Of a DNA stretch of 64,000 nucleotides, positions 35,495 through 50,074 are shown piece by piece (positions within the stretch are counted from its first letter, which is position 1; every line of letters starts with the position of its first letter). The notes under the pieces are model-generated. The model had not been told where the DNA came from. It saw nothing but the letters and a program-made list of their open reading frames with translations, and did not search any database. Location: contig OX345636.1 in assembly GCA_947044365.1 (NCBI GenBank), positions 8,700,001-8,764,000 of the forward strand. Direction: 5' to 3'. The position numbers and the translations under genes were made by a program. Source of the DNA: Petrosia ficiformis. Lineage: Eukaryota > Porifera > Demospongiae > Haplosclerida > Petrosiidae.

Positions 35495-36090
35495 AAGTCC
35501 CTAATAACCATATATCAGACACTATGTACCTAATATGAAAAGTCTCTAGTAACCATACACATTGTATCAGACACTAGGTATCTAATATGAAAAGTCCCTA
35601 GTAACCATATATTCGACACTAGGTACCTAACAGGAAAAGTCACTAGCAACCATATATCAGACACTAGGTACCTAATATGAAAAGTCCCTAGCAAACATAT
35701 ATCAGACACTAGGTACCATATATGAAAAGTCCCTAGCAACCATATATCAGACACTAGGTATCTACATGTAATTTGAAAACTCCCTAGTAATCATATATCA
35801 GACACTAGGTATCTAATATGAAAAGTCCCTAGTAACCATATACATTGTATCAGACACTAGGTATCTAATATGAAAAGTCCCTAGTAACCATGTATTCGAC
35901 ACTAGGTACCTAACAGGAAAAGTCACTAGCAACCATACATGTATGTCAGACACTAGATATCTAATATGAAAAGTCCCTAGCAACCATATATCATACACTA
36001 GGTACCTAATATGAAAAGTCCCTAGTAAGCATATATCAGACACTAGGTACCTAATATGAAAAGTCCCTACCAACCATATGTTAGACACTA
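35495..36090. repeat. 45-bp minisatellite, about 13 units, with higher-order repeat
   Basis: The unit is AGACACTAGGTACCTAATAT plus GAAAAGTCCCTAGTAACCATATATC. A distinctive variant (ATTGTATCAG) recurs at 35561 and 35844, giving a higher-order period of about 283 bp. Minus-strand ORFs are artefacts. Confidence 0.85.
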
Positions 36091-36811
36091 CATAACTAGG
36101 TAACTATATCAATATATTCCAACATGAATAGTCACCAGCAACCATGCAGTGTAATGATCTATCTACATTTCTTGTCACTGTCAATAATTAACATGATAAT
36201 TTAAGTACTTAGCAACCATATGTCAATCATTATATAAGGTAACTAACATGAAAGGGTCTTACCAACCATGTAATATTATTATATCTACATGTATGTTATG
36301 TTATTTTATGCTAACTAAAGCTGAAGTGATATCTGGGATAAAGGTATTTATTACATATGTGTTGAATGGGAAATATTAACATTTAAACTTCAAATGTAAA
36401 ATTTATGCTTCAGGAGACAACAAGGTATGTGCTATGGCAGGTACAGTACATGTACATATGTATATATGGTAGTTTTTCAGCAAGTTGCATGTGATCGAAA
36501 TTGTTTGAGCTGTACAGTAGGAAATGAATTACTTGAGAAATCTTTTAGGCAATTAAATATCATGCTTTTTATGGATTTTGATCCATACCACAAAATATAA
36601 TATCCTTGATATTTAGTCACATGATTACATGTTAATAGTCATGTGTATAAACTACAAATACAAAATACACACTTTGTTACAGACAATCACTAAATTTTGC
36701 TACCTTCAAATATTCCACTATACAGTCCTATTGTTAGTAAGGTATTGAAATTATGTATCTAAATTAATAATTAAAATTATTAGAATACAATTTTCATTGG
36801 CTACTATATGT

Positions 36812-37130
36812 TAGGTGTGGGCAGATCGATACTAAAATACTTGATATCTACGGTACTTATAGTTTTCCAACACTATCGATACTCTTTCTTCTGTATTGGT
36901 CATTTATGATACCATATTACATGTCCTGTTTTGCTACTGTATATGCATAAACTCACATAAAGTTTCACAGTGCTTCCACATATTTAAATGAATTTGTATA
37001 AAATTAGATGTTTATCTAACCACATTCATTATGTACATGTGCATTATCAAGTATCAATATTATACCATTGATACTGATTCCCAAACTACTCGGTATTGTA
37101 TCAAAATGAAAATTATATCACCCACCACTA
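36812..37130. mobile_element. hAT-type MITE (319 bp) with 8-bp target duplication
   Basis: The ends TAGGTGTGGGCAGAT and TAGTGGTGGGTGATAT (inward) are flanked by exact CTATATGT duplications (36804-36811, 37131-37138). Internal sequence carries GTATCGAT-like repeats; no ORF. Confidence 0.8.
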
Positions 37131-37139
37131 CTATATGTA

Positions 37140-37958
37140 TACATGTACAAGCAAATATCATGTGTTTAATAGTATGAATATATCTCATTACAATACATCA
37201 TGTAAATTAGATATTATGTGACTCCTTTTAAGTCTTGCAATTGTATCCACTACACGACTTCACTAGTTAATATTAATAATGTAGATATCCTCATTCATAA
37301 TTATCATGTGACTCACCAGTTAATAAAGTGTATAGATGTCCTCATTCATAATTAATAATTAATTAATATCATTATAAGTATATATTATTACCCACATACT
37401 GGGAAATGTTACCAGTTTAATACACTAGTATTACCATGAGTTGTTAGGATGAGTGGCAATACATGTATCCAATGAGTGATATTTCTCAGTATTCACTGGT
37501 AAATTGGTTACTAATACTTCCTGTCATGTGATTTCCAAAGTAATAACCAGCCTTAATCATGTGACCGTAGTAAAATATTATCATAGTGTGTGATTTAAAT
37601 TTCTCATACAAAGTACATTGGAACTTTGTTTCCATGGTAGCTATAATTATTATATGATAATATAGTTTTGATCTCATGACTTCACTAGTTAATAATATGT
37701 ACATGTAGATGTCCTCATTCATAATTATGATCATGTGACTCATTATAATTGATGTTATTAATTAGTGTTAATATTATATTTTAATCAAACAACTATAAAA
37801 TAGTACAATGAATAACTAATAAAATTATAATAATAATTATAGATAGTGTTTTTATTAGATGTACAATCACTTTATATAATTATAAGAAACGACTCTAAAA
37901 TATAATATAATTATAACATTATAAATTATTGAGTAACTATTAAATATAATAGTGTTTA
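37140..37958. other. 3' flank of the copy B gene
   Basis: AT-rich. Short near-repeats of GATGTCCTCATTCATAAT occur at 37280, 37330 and 37710. No gene recognised. Confidence 0.4.
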
Positions 37959-38476
37959 TTAGGAATACACAATAACTTTAGATACTACAAAACACAATAT
38001 ATCATTATTAATATATTCAGTGTTATTAGTAATATTATAATATAAATCACTGTGTGATATGAACTGATAATAACCCCATCCAGTAGGAGCTGTGTCTTTT
38101 TGTGTGACTCTTGTACGATATTCTATCGGTGCATTGTAATGGTTGATAGTCTTCTCCACATGTCCCTTATCCTCCCTCCAATTGAGTAATCGAATGGTGA
38201 TATCACACTTGAAGGGCCATGTTAATATATCATCATTTTCACCCTTCATGAGGTACACAAACACAGAAACATGTGTACCTTTACCACTAGCATCACCATT
38301 AGCATCTACTCTTAACTGTAGCTTGTATCCATCAGGTCCAGTATAGAATGGAGTACTCCACCATTGATCACTAACTCTTTTATGCTCAGAGAAGTTATGC
38401 ATGGATAGTGTACATGGAGGGAGGAGATAGGAAGATTCAGTTCCTGGAGTAATATACCAACTTGGTACTTCAGGAC
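37959..38476 (-). CDS. Third, terminal MATH exon of the copy B gene
   Basis: This exon has a phase-1 acceptor (TTTTAG), then PSWYITP, FYTGPDGYK, RVDANG, GKGTHVS, LMKGEND, WPF and LLNWRED, ending in a TAA stop. The stop overlaps AATAAA (TCCTAATAAAC on the coding strand), consistent with a terminal exon and a very short 3' UTR. No internal stop or frameshift is seen. Confidence 0.75.
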
Positions 38477-41400
38477 CTAAAATTAACAATAAATAAATAA
38501 TAATTAATTATAATAATTCTTATTATATAATTATAAGTATTTCATTTCCAGTAACAGACAATGATGATAATGGAATAGTACATGTTGTAATATTATCATG
38601 ATTTAATGATATATGTATTCAATAGTACATGTCGTACTGAGTATACTTATAATAGTGATGATAATGATATGTATTCAATAGTACATGTTGTACTGAATAT
38701 ACTTATAATAGTGATGATAATGATATGTATTCAGTAGTACATGTTGTTTATACTGTACTGAATATATTTACAAGTTATATTACTTGTTTACAAGACTCAT
38801 GTAGTGTTTCTATATTAATATAATATCAAGTACTATCACTAATATAATAATGTAAACATAATGTGATGAGTACTAAACCATAATATATCACATTATGATA
38901 TTTCATGTTCTTTATACTAGGAACTAGATAATTATGATGTATATATCACAAGATGATATAAATATATTATTATATTTTATATCATCTAGTGTTATATCAT
39001 GAATGAATCATACTTTTGATATTTTTAGTGTCTGGATATTCATATTTATAATGTAAAGTAATGTATTACCTCATTATATTGATTTAAGTAACTACTAACT
39101 AACAGACTTAGTGTTTATATTATCTGTTCAGTACTATACAAGATAAGAAATATGAACACAATCATCATCTATCATCATTTTATTATAATTATTGATTTGA
39201 CTAGTTCAGTTTATGTGCAGATATAAAATGAATATCCTAACATTAAAAATCCATTCAGATATATAGTAATTAAATGAATATTCAGATAGAATGGATATTC
39301 ATTCCAGTCCTAGTACATAGTCATATAGAATATTAATATCATTATGATAGAAGGACAAAGGTTGGTTGTGTTCAAATACAAATGTTCATCATAGTGTGGT
39401 TGTATTGAATGAGATTATTAACACAAAACATGTGATCCATCCTACAACTGATAGTTGTGTATATTAATAAACACTGAGTGTAGTATAAATATATTTCAAT
39501 CAGTTCAGTGAATAGTGAAGAGTACATTTCACTGAATATAAATGTAATTATACACATGTAATGATAAATCATTCATATTAGTATAGTAACATATTATAAT
39601 CAAAACTAAACCTATTAAATTATATTAATGATTATAATAATTACATAATGTGATGATCATAATCATAACCAGTATTCTTATTATTAAATCACTACATGTC
39701 TTGTAATATACTATAGTATAAAACTATTATATATGAAGTTATCACATTATTCATTAGCTAACTGTAAACTACAAGACAATGTATAAACATGACTATGAAT
39801 ATAATTATGATGTAATTATCATTTGTTATCTCTATAGATATCTGTCTCCTGATTTTATAAGGAACATACTTCAGGGAAATACTACCTGGTACCTGGATCA
39901 AAATGGTTGCTCATATCAGAGGAAATTGTAGGTATGGTTCATATAATATATACATGTACTATGGATGATGATGTCATACTAAATTACGTGCTTCTAAAAT
40001 ATAAATTAAGTAGTACTGCTACAGCAATAAAAGCAATGGTGAGAAGATATAGCTCCCGAAAGATGAAGCCTTGTTTTTTAAATACTGAATCTAACAATTC
40101 TTGTCATGACTTTGCTGCACAAATTGTCAGTAGCCTACCATGTTAATGAGACTAATACATTTGTAAGGTAGCAGGTGATGTTATTTTCCTGCTACACAGA
40201 CTATTAATGTGTCTATCCAGGTTCATTTAACAGTCAGTTATAACAGATTTCATAACTCATAATGTCTGAATGAGTTATGAGTAGATATCTAATGAATCTT
40301 AATAGTCATGATGAATATATTATACATGTAATAAAAATAATTGTGAATGCCAACATTTATATCCACAACAATATTGACATAGGATAAGATACTATGTTGT
40401 CATAGCAACATAATTGATTGGTATATCACTCCTGTTTGCAGATATATAACTAGGACTATGTATACATGTAGATAATAATAATTTATACATGTATTTCATA
40501 CCAGAAGCTCATGAAAGGGAATGACTCCAACACAAATTATAGTAATTACACAAGTGATGTTTCTTATCCTAGTATCCAGTTTAGGTTACATGTTCCTATT
40601 ATAATTCAGAACTAGATATCATATATAATATACTATGTCTATAGTAACTACCTGTGCATGTGGCAGACATGTGTTTTATACATTTTGTATGTATCTATTA
40701 GTTAAAATAAAACATGCTAAATTCTATCAAAGCAAATTTCAAAGTGTGTATGTATTTATCTTAAGTTCAGTACAATCAACTGTGTCTCATTATATTTGTA
40801 TGGAAATCCTGTTGATGAGCTTCTGTGTGTTACTATACACATCTGTACTATAGTATATTTGCATGTGTATATCTTGTGTTATAGGGATATATTTGTAATC
40901 ATAATATTCTCCTGAAGTACACATGTAGTATAATTATAAGTATATAGTTAGTTATCTATTTACCATCTTTACTGTCTTCTCTTAGAAGGAATGCTCCTAC
41001 TACTACTGTTTGTTATTACAACATGCTGGTGGGCGTGGCACATGGACTTGATAAAAACACAACTTTTAAAATTTGAAAGGGGGTTTCCATGGAAACCAAA
41101 GAAACCCTACTAGATCCGCCACTGAACAGGGAATGCTGTTTTATTGAAACTTCCTGTTCGTTCTTCTAATGGTTTTACTCATCTCCTTCTAAAGCACTAG
41201 GTATGTCAAATGTTTATATCAAGTACAAGTATTAGTTCATATGAAACCATTACATGTACATATACATGTACATGTACAGTATTTTCTAATGACTTAATGG
41301 TATTCTTATATCCTTTAGTTTACTGTTAAGCAAATGTTATGTATCAGTGAGGCTCTCCCTTAATATGTCATTTTCCTGACAGAAAAATTGACAGGTAGGT

Positions 41401-44400
41401 GTGTGGTATGTAAACTTCTCATTTTAGGTACTAAATCTTTTAATTTTACGTAATAGCAAAAGTATGTGATTAGTTACATCTTGTGTTTGGTATACATGTA
41501 TATGTACATTAAGCCTAAACGTTTCCAGTCTTGATCACTGTGTGGTAATGATTCACTATATCTATAGTCCTGGTAACAGGATACAACTGAGATGTCTTCT
41601 CTTAGGATCCAGGCAACAATGAATATATATCTTTTCTGGAATTGATTATTGAATTTGGTCATTCCAATGATAGCCACTGGAGGTGGCTTATAACTGAAAT
41701 AGTTTAAAAGCAAACACTCTTCTAGTCTGATTACCTGGACTATAGACACTGTTGTTTTTTAAACATTCCAGTCTTGTTGCCTGGACTATAGACACAGTGG
41801 TTTGGTTTTAAATATACTTACATGTACATGTATAACATGAGTGTATGGGAATGAGACTGTGTAATAACATATGTATGTCATATGAACAGATGTTGTATAT
41901 TAATACTGTTATCTACAAGTACATGTAACTTGTGATATTTACTAGTAACATCGATCATTACTATTATATATAACAAGAAATGATTTTCAGACATGTAAAT
42001 ATAATACTACTAGTTCATCTATTAGTGTTTCATCTACTAATTACTGTAGATTCATTTCATATATATCATCAAATGTGATCAATTCTTATAAAACAGGTAC
42101 TTTCATTATTCAATTAGTGAAGTAATGTCCTCTCTTTAAATGTTTACTATTCTGTTATTATATCACAAGACTAATAAGTGCACTTCAAGTTTTGTTAGTT
42201 TCCAAAATGACAGAATCATGATAGTTTAAGGAGAGGATATTGAATATCAAAAGTACATATTTAATATCTCATAGTTTGTCACAAACACAAATCTGATTGA
42301 GTTACTTTTGTATTCAAGACAGTAGTCAAAAGTATCCTACATTGAAGATAGTAATTATTGGTATTCATATTCACATTGGTAGTTAGGAATTAGATAAGCT
42401 TTTTGGGTTCATTGTTAATTATAAATGAAATGGTAATGTACAGACCAGAAGTAGACAAAACAGGAGTAGATAGAACACAACAAGTCAATATCAAGTATAA
42501 TAGATAACGAGTATGTGTTTAATTAATCACATGATGTATATAACAATTATGTGTAAGAAACAAAATGGTTTGTGTAATTTGTGTTGATACAATTTATATT
42601 ACATAAAGTGTGTGTATTAAATATAAAACAATGAATCATGTCAAATATGTAAATATCAACTTGTAAATTTCATGTTCTTCTCTTATAATTATAATTATCA
42701 CTAATTACAATCCAATTATCTGTACATCACTAATTATAATATTATAAATCTCTTCCTGATGTTACATGTAATCATAATATTGTCCTGATTCATGTACTCC
42801 TGTTTCATCTAATCACATTTCATCTACTAATTAATTTCCATTTATAAATTATATATGAGTCTGGTTGAGTTATTATGTGTACAAGACAGTATCTAGAGAC
42901 ATGTATCTGTATCCCAGCTGATACACAAGGTTTAAAGGGGATTAAAGTTTGTGAGATTATTATGATTATAATTATATAAAAATTAATGATAATACATGAA
43001 TTACAAGTAGATGAAATGTGAGTGGACAAAACAGGAGTAGATGAACCTGTTCTAAATAGTAATCATGAGAGGTGACGTTATTAGTAAACTTATTATAATA
43101 TCAGTTACATAACATAATAATAATTGATACAGATAACAGGTGATAATGATTACTGATCCAATTATCAATACTTCACTAATTCAATATTATTATCAAACAT
43201 TTGATGTACTAGTTATGTAATTTTAATAATGTGTGTAATAATATCATGTTACTACAAAGGGTCTATATGTATACATGTATGTAATGTTATATAATATACA
43301 ATATGTTTTATTACCTGTATGTATGATAACTTTAGACACTCTGAAACATAGTGTGTCGTTATGTAGATATTCTGTGTTGTTATTAGCATTGTAGGGTAGC
43401 TCCATGTGAGAGATGAACTGACCAGTAACCTGTGAAGCTGGTGCTGTATCTCCATCTAATACTCTTGTACGATCTTCTATTGGTAGATTATAATGGTGAA
43501 GAATCGTCTCCACATGTCCGTTATCCTCCCTCCAGTTGAGTAGTGCAACTGTAATTTCACTATTCAATGGCCACTTTAAAGACTTGTCGTTCTCCCCCTT
43601 CATGAGATGTACACCTAAACTTAGGTGTGTATCTTTTCCAGAAGCAAACCCGTTGGCGTCAACACGTAGTTGTAATTTATATCCATTTGTTGTGGAGTAA
43701 AAAGGTACACTATACCACACATCACCAACTCTTTTGTGTTCATTGTAGTTGTACATTGTAATTGCACATGGAGGGAGGAGGTGTGGGGACTGAGTCTCAG
43801 GAGGGATATACCAGGTTGGTATATCAGTACCTATGATAATAAATATAATAGTTAATACATAAAATTAATTTACATAATTATAATATCTTCATGAGGTATA
43901 GTAACTGTACTATTATTAGTAATGTGTAAATATATTTGAATAGTATATCATGAAAAGAAGTGGTCACAATATAACTGATCAGGAATGTATAATTATAATA
44001 TGTGAGTGTTGTATATAATAGATATGTTTAATATACTATACTTTTATGTATAGTTTAATAACTAGCATAACAATAATTATTAATATACTACATGTAGTTA
44101 ATTACAATTATAGTATGTGGATATTGTATGTAATTGTTATATCATACATGTACCTCTGATCTCCACATGTAATATATTGTTATTGATGGTATGGTGTCAT
44201 CACAGTATCAATATATTACATGTGTACATGTGTACGTATGCTATATCTGTTTTGTACATGTAGCATGGAAATGAAGTGGAAATGTTATTCCTTTCCTGAA
44301 GTTTTGTAATGGTTTATGGATTCATTCCTTATTTTGTAAAGAATAGACCTGTTAATTGTAGAATGCCATCTTTCAGTCAACATTTATCACATGTCACTCA

Positions 44401-47400
44401 CTACAAGTGCTTATGAAACATGATGTTTGTTGCCCCTTGATAATGGGTGTATAATTGGGATTTAAAAAGTTTTGTTATTAATATCAGGTGTTATTAATTG
44501 TTTCACATACATCATGTATTTGTACTTGAGTATTCAATTACATGTACACAGTGTAACATGTATAATCAGGTTCATGTTTCATGTATATATCCTGACAGGG
44601 GTAGGGTTTATATCATACTATTGTAGTATAGTATCATAATAACATCTAATATTATTTCATGTGTTTATTAACATGAAGTACAAGTCTATAATTGTTATTA
44701 TGACATATATCATAATTTGGAATTAATTCACAAGAAAAGTAAAAAGTTCAACAGTTGAAGTGTGTATACAAATTTAACAATTATTATTTTCTATTCACTG
44801 CACATGTAGCAAGTTTCCATAGGAACCATATGCATGTATTTCTAATAGAGTGTCATCTCATGTGTATAGGTACATGTATGTCATCTATATTGTCAGATAG
44901 ATTTATAATAGTATAAACAGAAGAAAATACATTGTTATCATAAATACATGTTTACAATGGAAACATGTTACTTGTTTTTACATTTTAGTAGCTAATCACA
45001 TGTCCATATTTACCAATAAAGCTACTATATCTGTGTTTTATACAAAATTATATGTGCTGTTGAATACGCCCCTTCTAAATGAAACCCTATTGTACATGTA
45101 CATGTATTATTATCTTAACAGGTCCTATTGATTCCTGTGCTATTCAATACCCCCCTTCTAATGAAACCCTATTGTACATGTACATGTATTATTATCTTAA
45201 CAGGTTCTATTGACTCCTGTGCTATTGAATACGCCCCTTCTAATGAAACCTTATTGTACATGTACATGTAGTAATATCTTAACAGGTCCTATTGACTCCT
45301 GTGCTATTGAATACGCCCCTTCTAATGAAACCCTATTGTACATGTACATGTATTATTATCTTAACAGGTCCTATTGACTCTTGTGCTATTGAATACCCCA
45401 TTCTAAATGAAACTCTGCTACATGTACATTGTATACATGTATGTACGTGTACATGTATTATCTTACTTTACCAACAGGTCCTATTGACTCCTGTGCTATT
45501 GAATACCCCCCTTCTAATGAAACCCTATTGTACATGTACATGTATTATTATCTTAACAGGTCCTATTGACTCTTGTGCTATTGAATACCCCATTCTAAAT
45601 GAAACTCTGCTACATGTACATTGTATATGTACATGTACATGTATTATCTTACTTTACCAACAGGTCCTATTGACTCCTGTGCTATTGATTTGGCGAGAAT
45701 TATGACCAGTAAGAAGTTGCGTCATTCCTGGGGGCTAGGTCAATTAATGTGTGTGGTGGTAAAAGAACGCACACTCGAGACCAGCAGAAAGAAAGCTGCC
45801 TTAACTAAGTAGCTTACGTAGAAACTGGAACTACAAGCTAGCTATTCTGCCTGAAATCTATTCCTACAAGGTCCTTTGAAAGGTCAGGAGAGTAGATAAT
45901 CAAAATAATAACCATAATAAGCTGTTATCTTTCATGCTTGATAAAGTCAGCCATGATTACTGAATGCTGGACACCACAAAGCAGTCATAGGGATACTTTG
46001 ATCTTCACTTAAATTTGTAAAGCAATCATAGGGATGTTTTTTTTTCTCTATAATTATACACTTGTTATAATAATGTTAATTATATAGTATGTGGTGTTGG
46101 TTATAATAGATATATAATATTCTACATGTTATGTATAATTATAATTAAACAATACTCACATATTTTAATAGTTGTAAATAACAACTATTGCTCTACCTAA
46201 ATTCCAAATTTAGTTAGTTTCCTGTTCAAAATGACTAGTAATGAACATTTAAATGTAAGCATTTGACCAAATTATTATTTGATTTTCATATCCATAGTCA
46301 CATATGAGTGTTGTTTGTAATAGTTATATAATACATGTACCTACAAGTGCCACATGGAATATATAATATACATGTACATGCCATGTGTACATGTGGAGGT
46401 ATACTATAAATGTTTTGTACATGTAGCATGGAAATGAATTGGAAATGTTATTCCTTTCCAGTAGTTATGGAATGGTTTATGGATTCACTCCTTATCTTGT
46501 AAATAGACCTGTTAATTGTAGAATGTCATCTTTCTGTCAACATTTATCATGTGTCACTCACTACAAGTGCTTATGAAACATGATATTTGTGTCCCTTTGA
46601 TAATGGGTGTATAATTGGGATTTAAAATGTTTTGTTATTAATATCAGGTGTTATTAATTGTTTCACATACATCATGTATTTGTACTTTAGTATTCAATTA
46701 CATGTACACAGTGTGACATGTATAATCAGGTTCATGTTTCATGTATATATCCTGATAGGGGTAGGGTTTATATCATACTATTGTAGTATAGTATCATAAT
46801 AACATCTAATATTACTTCATGTGTTTATTTACATGAAGTACAAGTGTATACTTGTTATTATATCACCTAATATGCACTGGTATGTCATCTATTATGTACT
46901 GGTGTGTCATCTATTATGTACTAGTGTGTCATGTATTATATACTAGTGTGTTCTAGCTGTTATGTACTGGTGTGTCATCTGTTATGTACTGGTGTGTCAT
47001 CTGTTGTGTACTGGTGTGTCATCTATTATGTACTGGTGTGTCATTTGTTATGTACTGGTGTGTCATCTATTATGTACTGACGTGTACTGTCATCTGTTAT
47101 GTACTGGTATATCATCTGTTATGTACTGGTGTATCATCTGTTATTTACTGGTGTGTCATCTATTATGTACTGGTGTGTCATCCATTATGTACTGGTGTAT
47201 CATTTAGTATGTGATGGTGTGTCATGCATTATGTACTGGTGTGTCATCTGTTATGTACAGGTGTGTCTTCTGTTATGTACTGGTGTGTCATCTGTTACAT
47301 GTATATACTGGTGTGTCATCTATTATGTACTGATGTATCATTTAGTATGTAATGGTGTGTCATGCATCATGTAGTGTCATGTACTATGCTCTCATGTGTC

Positions 47401-50042
47401 ATTGATACACTGCTACATCATGGATGACACACTAGTACATAATAATTAGTTTAGTACATAGTCTACATACAACATCCAATATTTATGAATATTTATCTTA
47501 AATCATCCAATAAATGTTTTATAATTGATTTTTTAATAAATATATTATAATATTATCCCATACTACACAAAGGATCAGTACATTTGAACATTGTTATCAT
47601 GAATATATTGTACATGTATATGTTTGCTAATAATATTAGTAGCCATATATTTGTCATAGCAACTGGGCTATAGAAACTTGCTACATGTATGTACATTTTG
47701 CTACTTCCACACACACAGATCTCTAATAAAGAAACTAGATCCTGTTTTTTGACACAAATAGGATACTGATGTCCTCGTAGATGACTAAGCTAATCATAAT
47801 GGAAGGAGGTTAGTACCTATATATAACAGTAGCCCATGTATGAATAAACTGTTCAATGATATGTAGGAGTGTTTGACATCTGTATTACACACTATACTAG
47901 TTAATTTATAAATACACAAAAGAGTTTTAAATTTGCTTAAATTGTCATCCCGTTGTTTCTGAAAAATGAAATGAAATTAATCCAGCTCTAGTAACTACAG
48001 TACATGTACATGTACATTGTACATGTATAATTGTACATGTACATGTAAATGTGCATGTACATGTATGTCAATAAAACATCACTATACTGTACAGTAATTA
48101 TTCAATAGATCTGCACTACAATACATTTACATTTACATGTACATGTACAATATCACAAAATATTCATTCATATCAGCCCATCAAGTGTTTAGGAGTACAT
48201 AATATTATATTAAATGTTCACTATTATCAGATAAAGTACGTTATGATAGGATGAGTAAATTATACATTGTTATCATAAATACATGGTTACTATGGAAACA
48301 TGTTACTTGTATTTACATATTAGTAGCTAATCACATGTACATATATACCAAATAAAGCTACTACATGTGTGTTTTATACAAAATTATAATGTTGATGATT
48401 ATTAAATATGTTTTATATTCATATCTAATTGATAATTATACCTATGTACATTATGATGATATAACTTTAGGATATGAAAATTATATTACATATGATAATG
48501 AAGTGACTATATATACATGTATTATATAAAGTACATGTAATTGAATAACATATCCTATTAGAGGTTATTTGATTACATCATTTACATGATAATACATAAA
48601 AAGTAAACTGTGTCACACTGTGAGTCTGATATTTTGAGTGGTAAACTACTATACAAAACAATAATAACAGTATCCATTACATGTACTTGTTGTGTTCTAC
48701 TACTGGTAATATAATGTTGATAAAACCCTTTAGTCTGGTAGTTCCTAAGTGTAGTTGAATAACATACTAGGTATATATGATTACAACTATTCTGTTTTCA
48801 CATAATACAATAGAATCAAGCTTTCTTTTACCACTCATTTCATGAAGAATATCTGGTAAATCCCAGAGTATGAAATATTGTGACATCATTTAAATAACCT
48901 CTCAACTATTTAAAAGAAGCTGATATTTATCATTCATATTTTTAATCCTCATTTATTATGTACATGTATTGTATTTGTATTGACCTCTTCATGATGAGAT
49001 CATGTAGATATAATCAAAGATTCATATTAATATAAATGATGTTACTGACATGCTAAGTGAGGGTTGGTTCTGCTGGTTAGTCTACTGTTCATCAGCTTAT
49101 ACTCCAGTTAGATATTTGAGAAGATAGAAACAGCTGGTTTTGAAACTAGTTTTGGAATTAGTACAATGCTATGCTCTTCTGCCATCAAGGTATCTGGTAG
49201 CGTAAAAGTGCCTGACTAGATACCAGAAGTTCCATGGTTCAATCCCCATTCATAGTCCATGCAGACTTATTTTATTTTATTATTTTTTCTAATACACATG
49301 TACATGTACCTTATGATATTAGCCTTATGTCTAAAGTAAACTAGTGTTTAATAGTACATGTACATACACTGTATATAGTAATACTTGTGCATGTACATAC
49401 TGGATTGGATATACATGTACATGTATAGGTGTTTAGTATTGATATTGTACAGGTAGTGTTTAATATTATATATAGTAATACATGTACACACTGGATATAC
49501 ATGTACATGTAAAGGTGTTTAGTATTGATATTGTACAGGTAGTGTTTAATATTATATATAGTAATACATGTACACACTAGATATACATGTACATGTATAG
49601 GTGTTTAGTATTGATGTTGTACTGGTAGTGTATACATGTAAGTGTTGATACAAGTCACATGTACATGTATGATAAACCAGTACATGTAAGTGTATATACT
49701 GTACATGTAAAGGTGTTTAGTATTGATGTTGTACTGGTAGTGTATACATGTAAGTGTTGATACAAGTCACATGTACATGTATGATAAACCAGTACATGTA
49801 AGTGTATATACTGTACATGTAAAGGTGTTTAGTATTGATGTTGTACTGGTAGTGTGTACATGTAAGTGTTGATACAAGTCACATATACACTTCACCTAAA
49901 AGCCTAGTATTCGAACCGTGCCAGCTGAGCTGCCTGGGTAGCTCAGTTGGTAGAGCATCTGTCTGGAATACAAAGTGTCGTGGGTTCGAATCCCACCTGA
50001 GGCAACTCTCATTTTTCATTTTTCCATTGTCTCAGGTGTCTG

Positions 50043-50074
<32 letters not shown>

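Noticed and set aside
35530..36088. Minus-strand ORFs with repeated Trp/Leu/Phe motifs
   Set aside because: 45-bp minisatellite; period divisible by three keeps the frame open by chance.
39907..40146. 79-codon ORF in the long copy B intron
   Set aside because: No recognisable motif, no homologous copy in the window and AT-rich composition typical of chance ORFs.
46962..47374. Cys/Tyr/Val-rich ORFs
   Set aside because: 22-bp minisatellite read in several frames.
49200..49260. Possible tRNA gene with B box GGTTCAATCC
   Set aside because: T and acceptor stems do not pair; at best an old tRNA-derived repeat.
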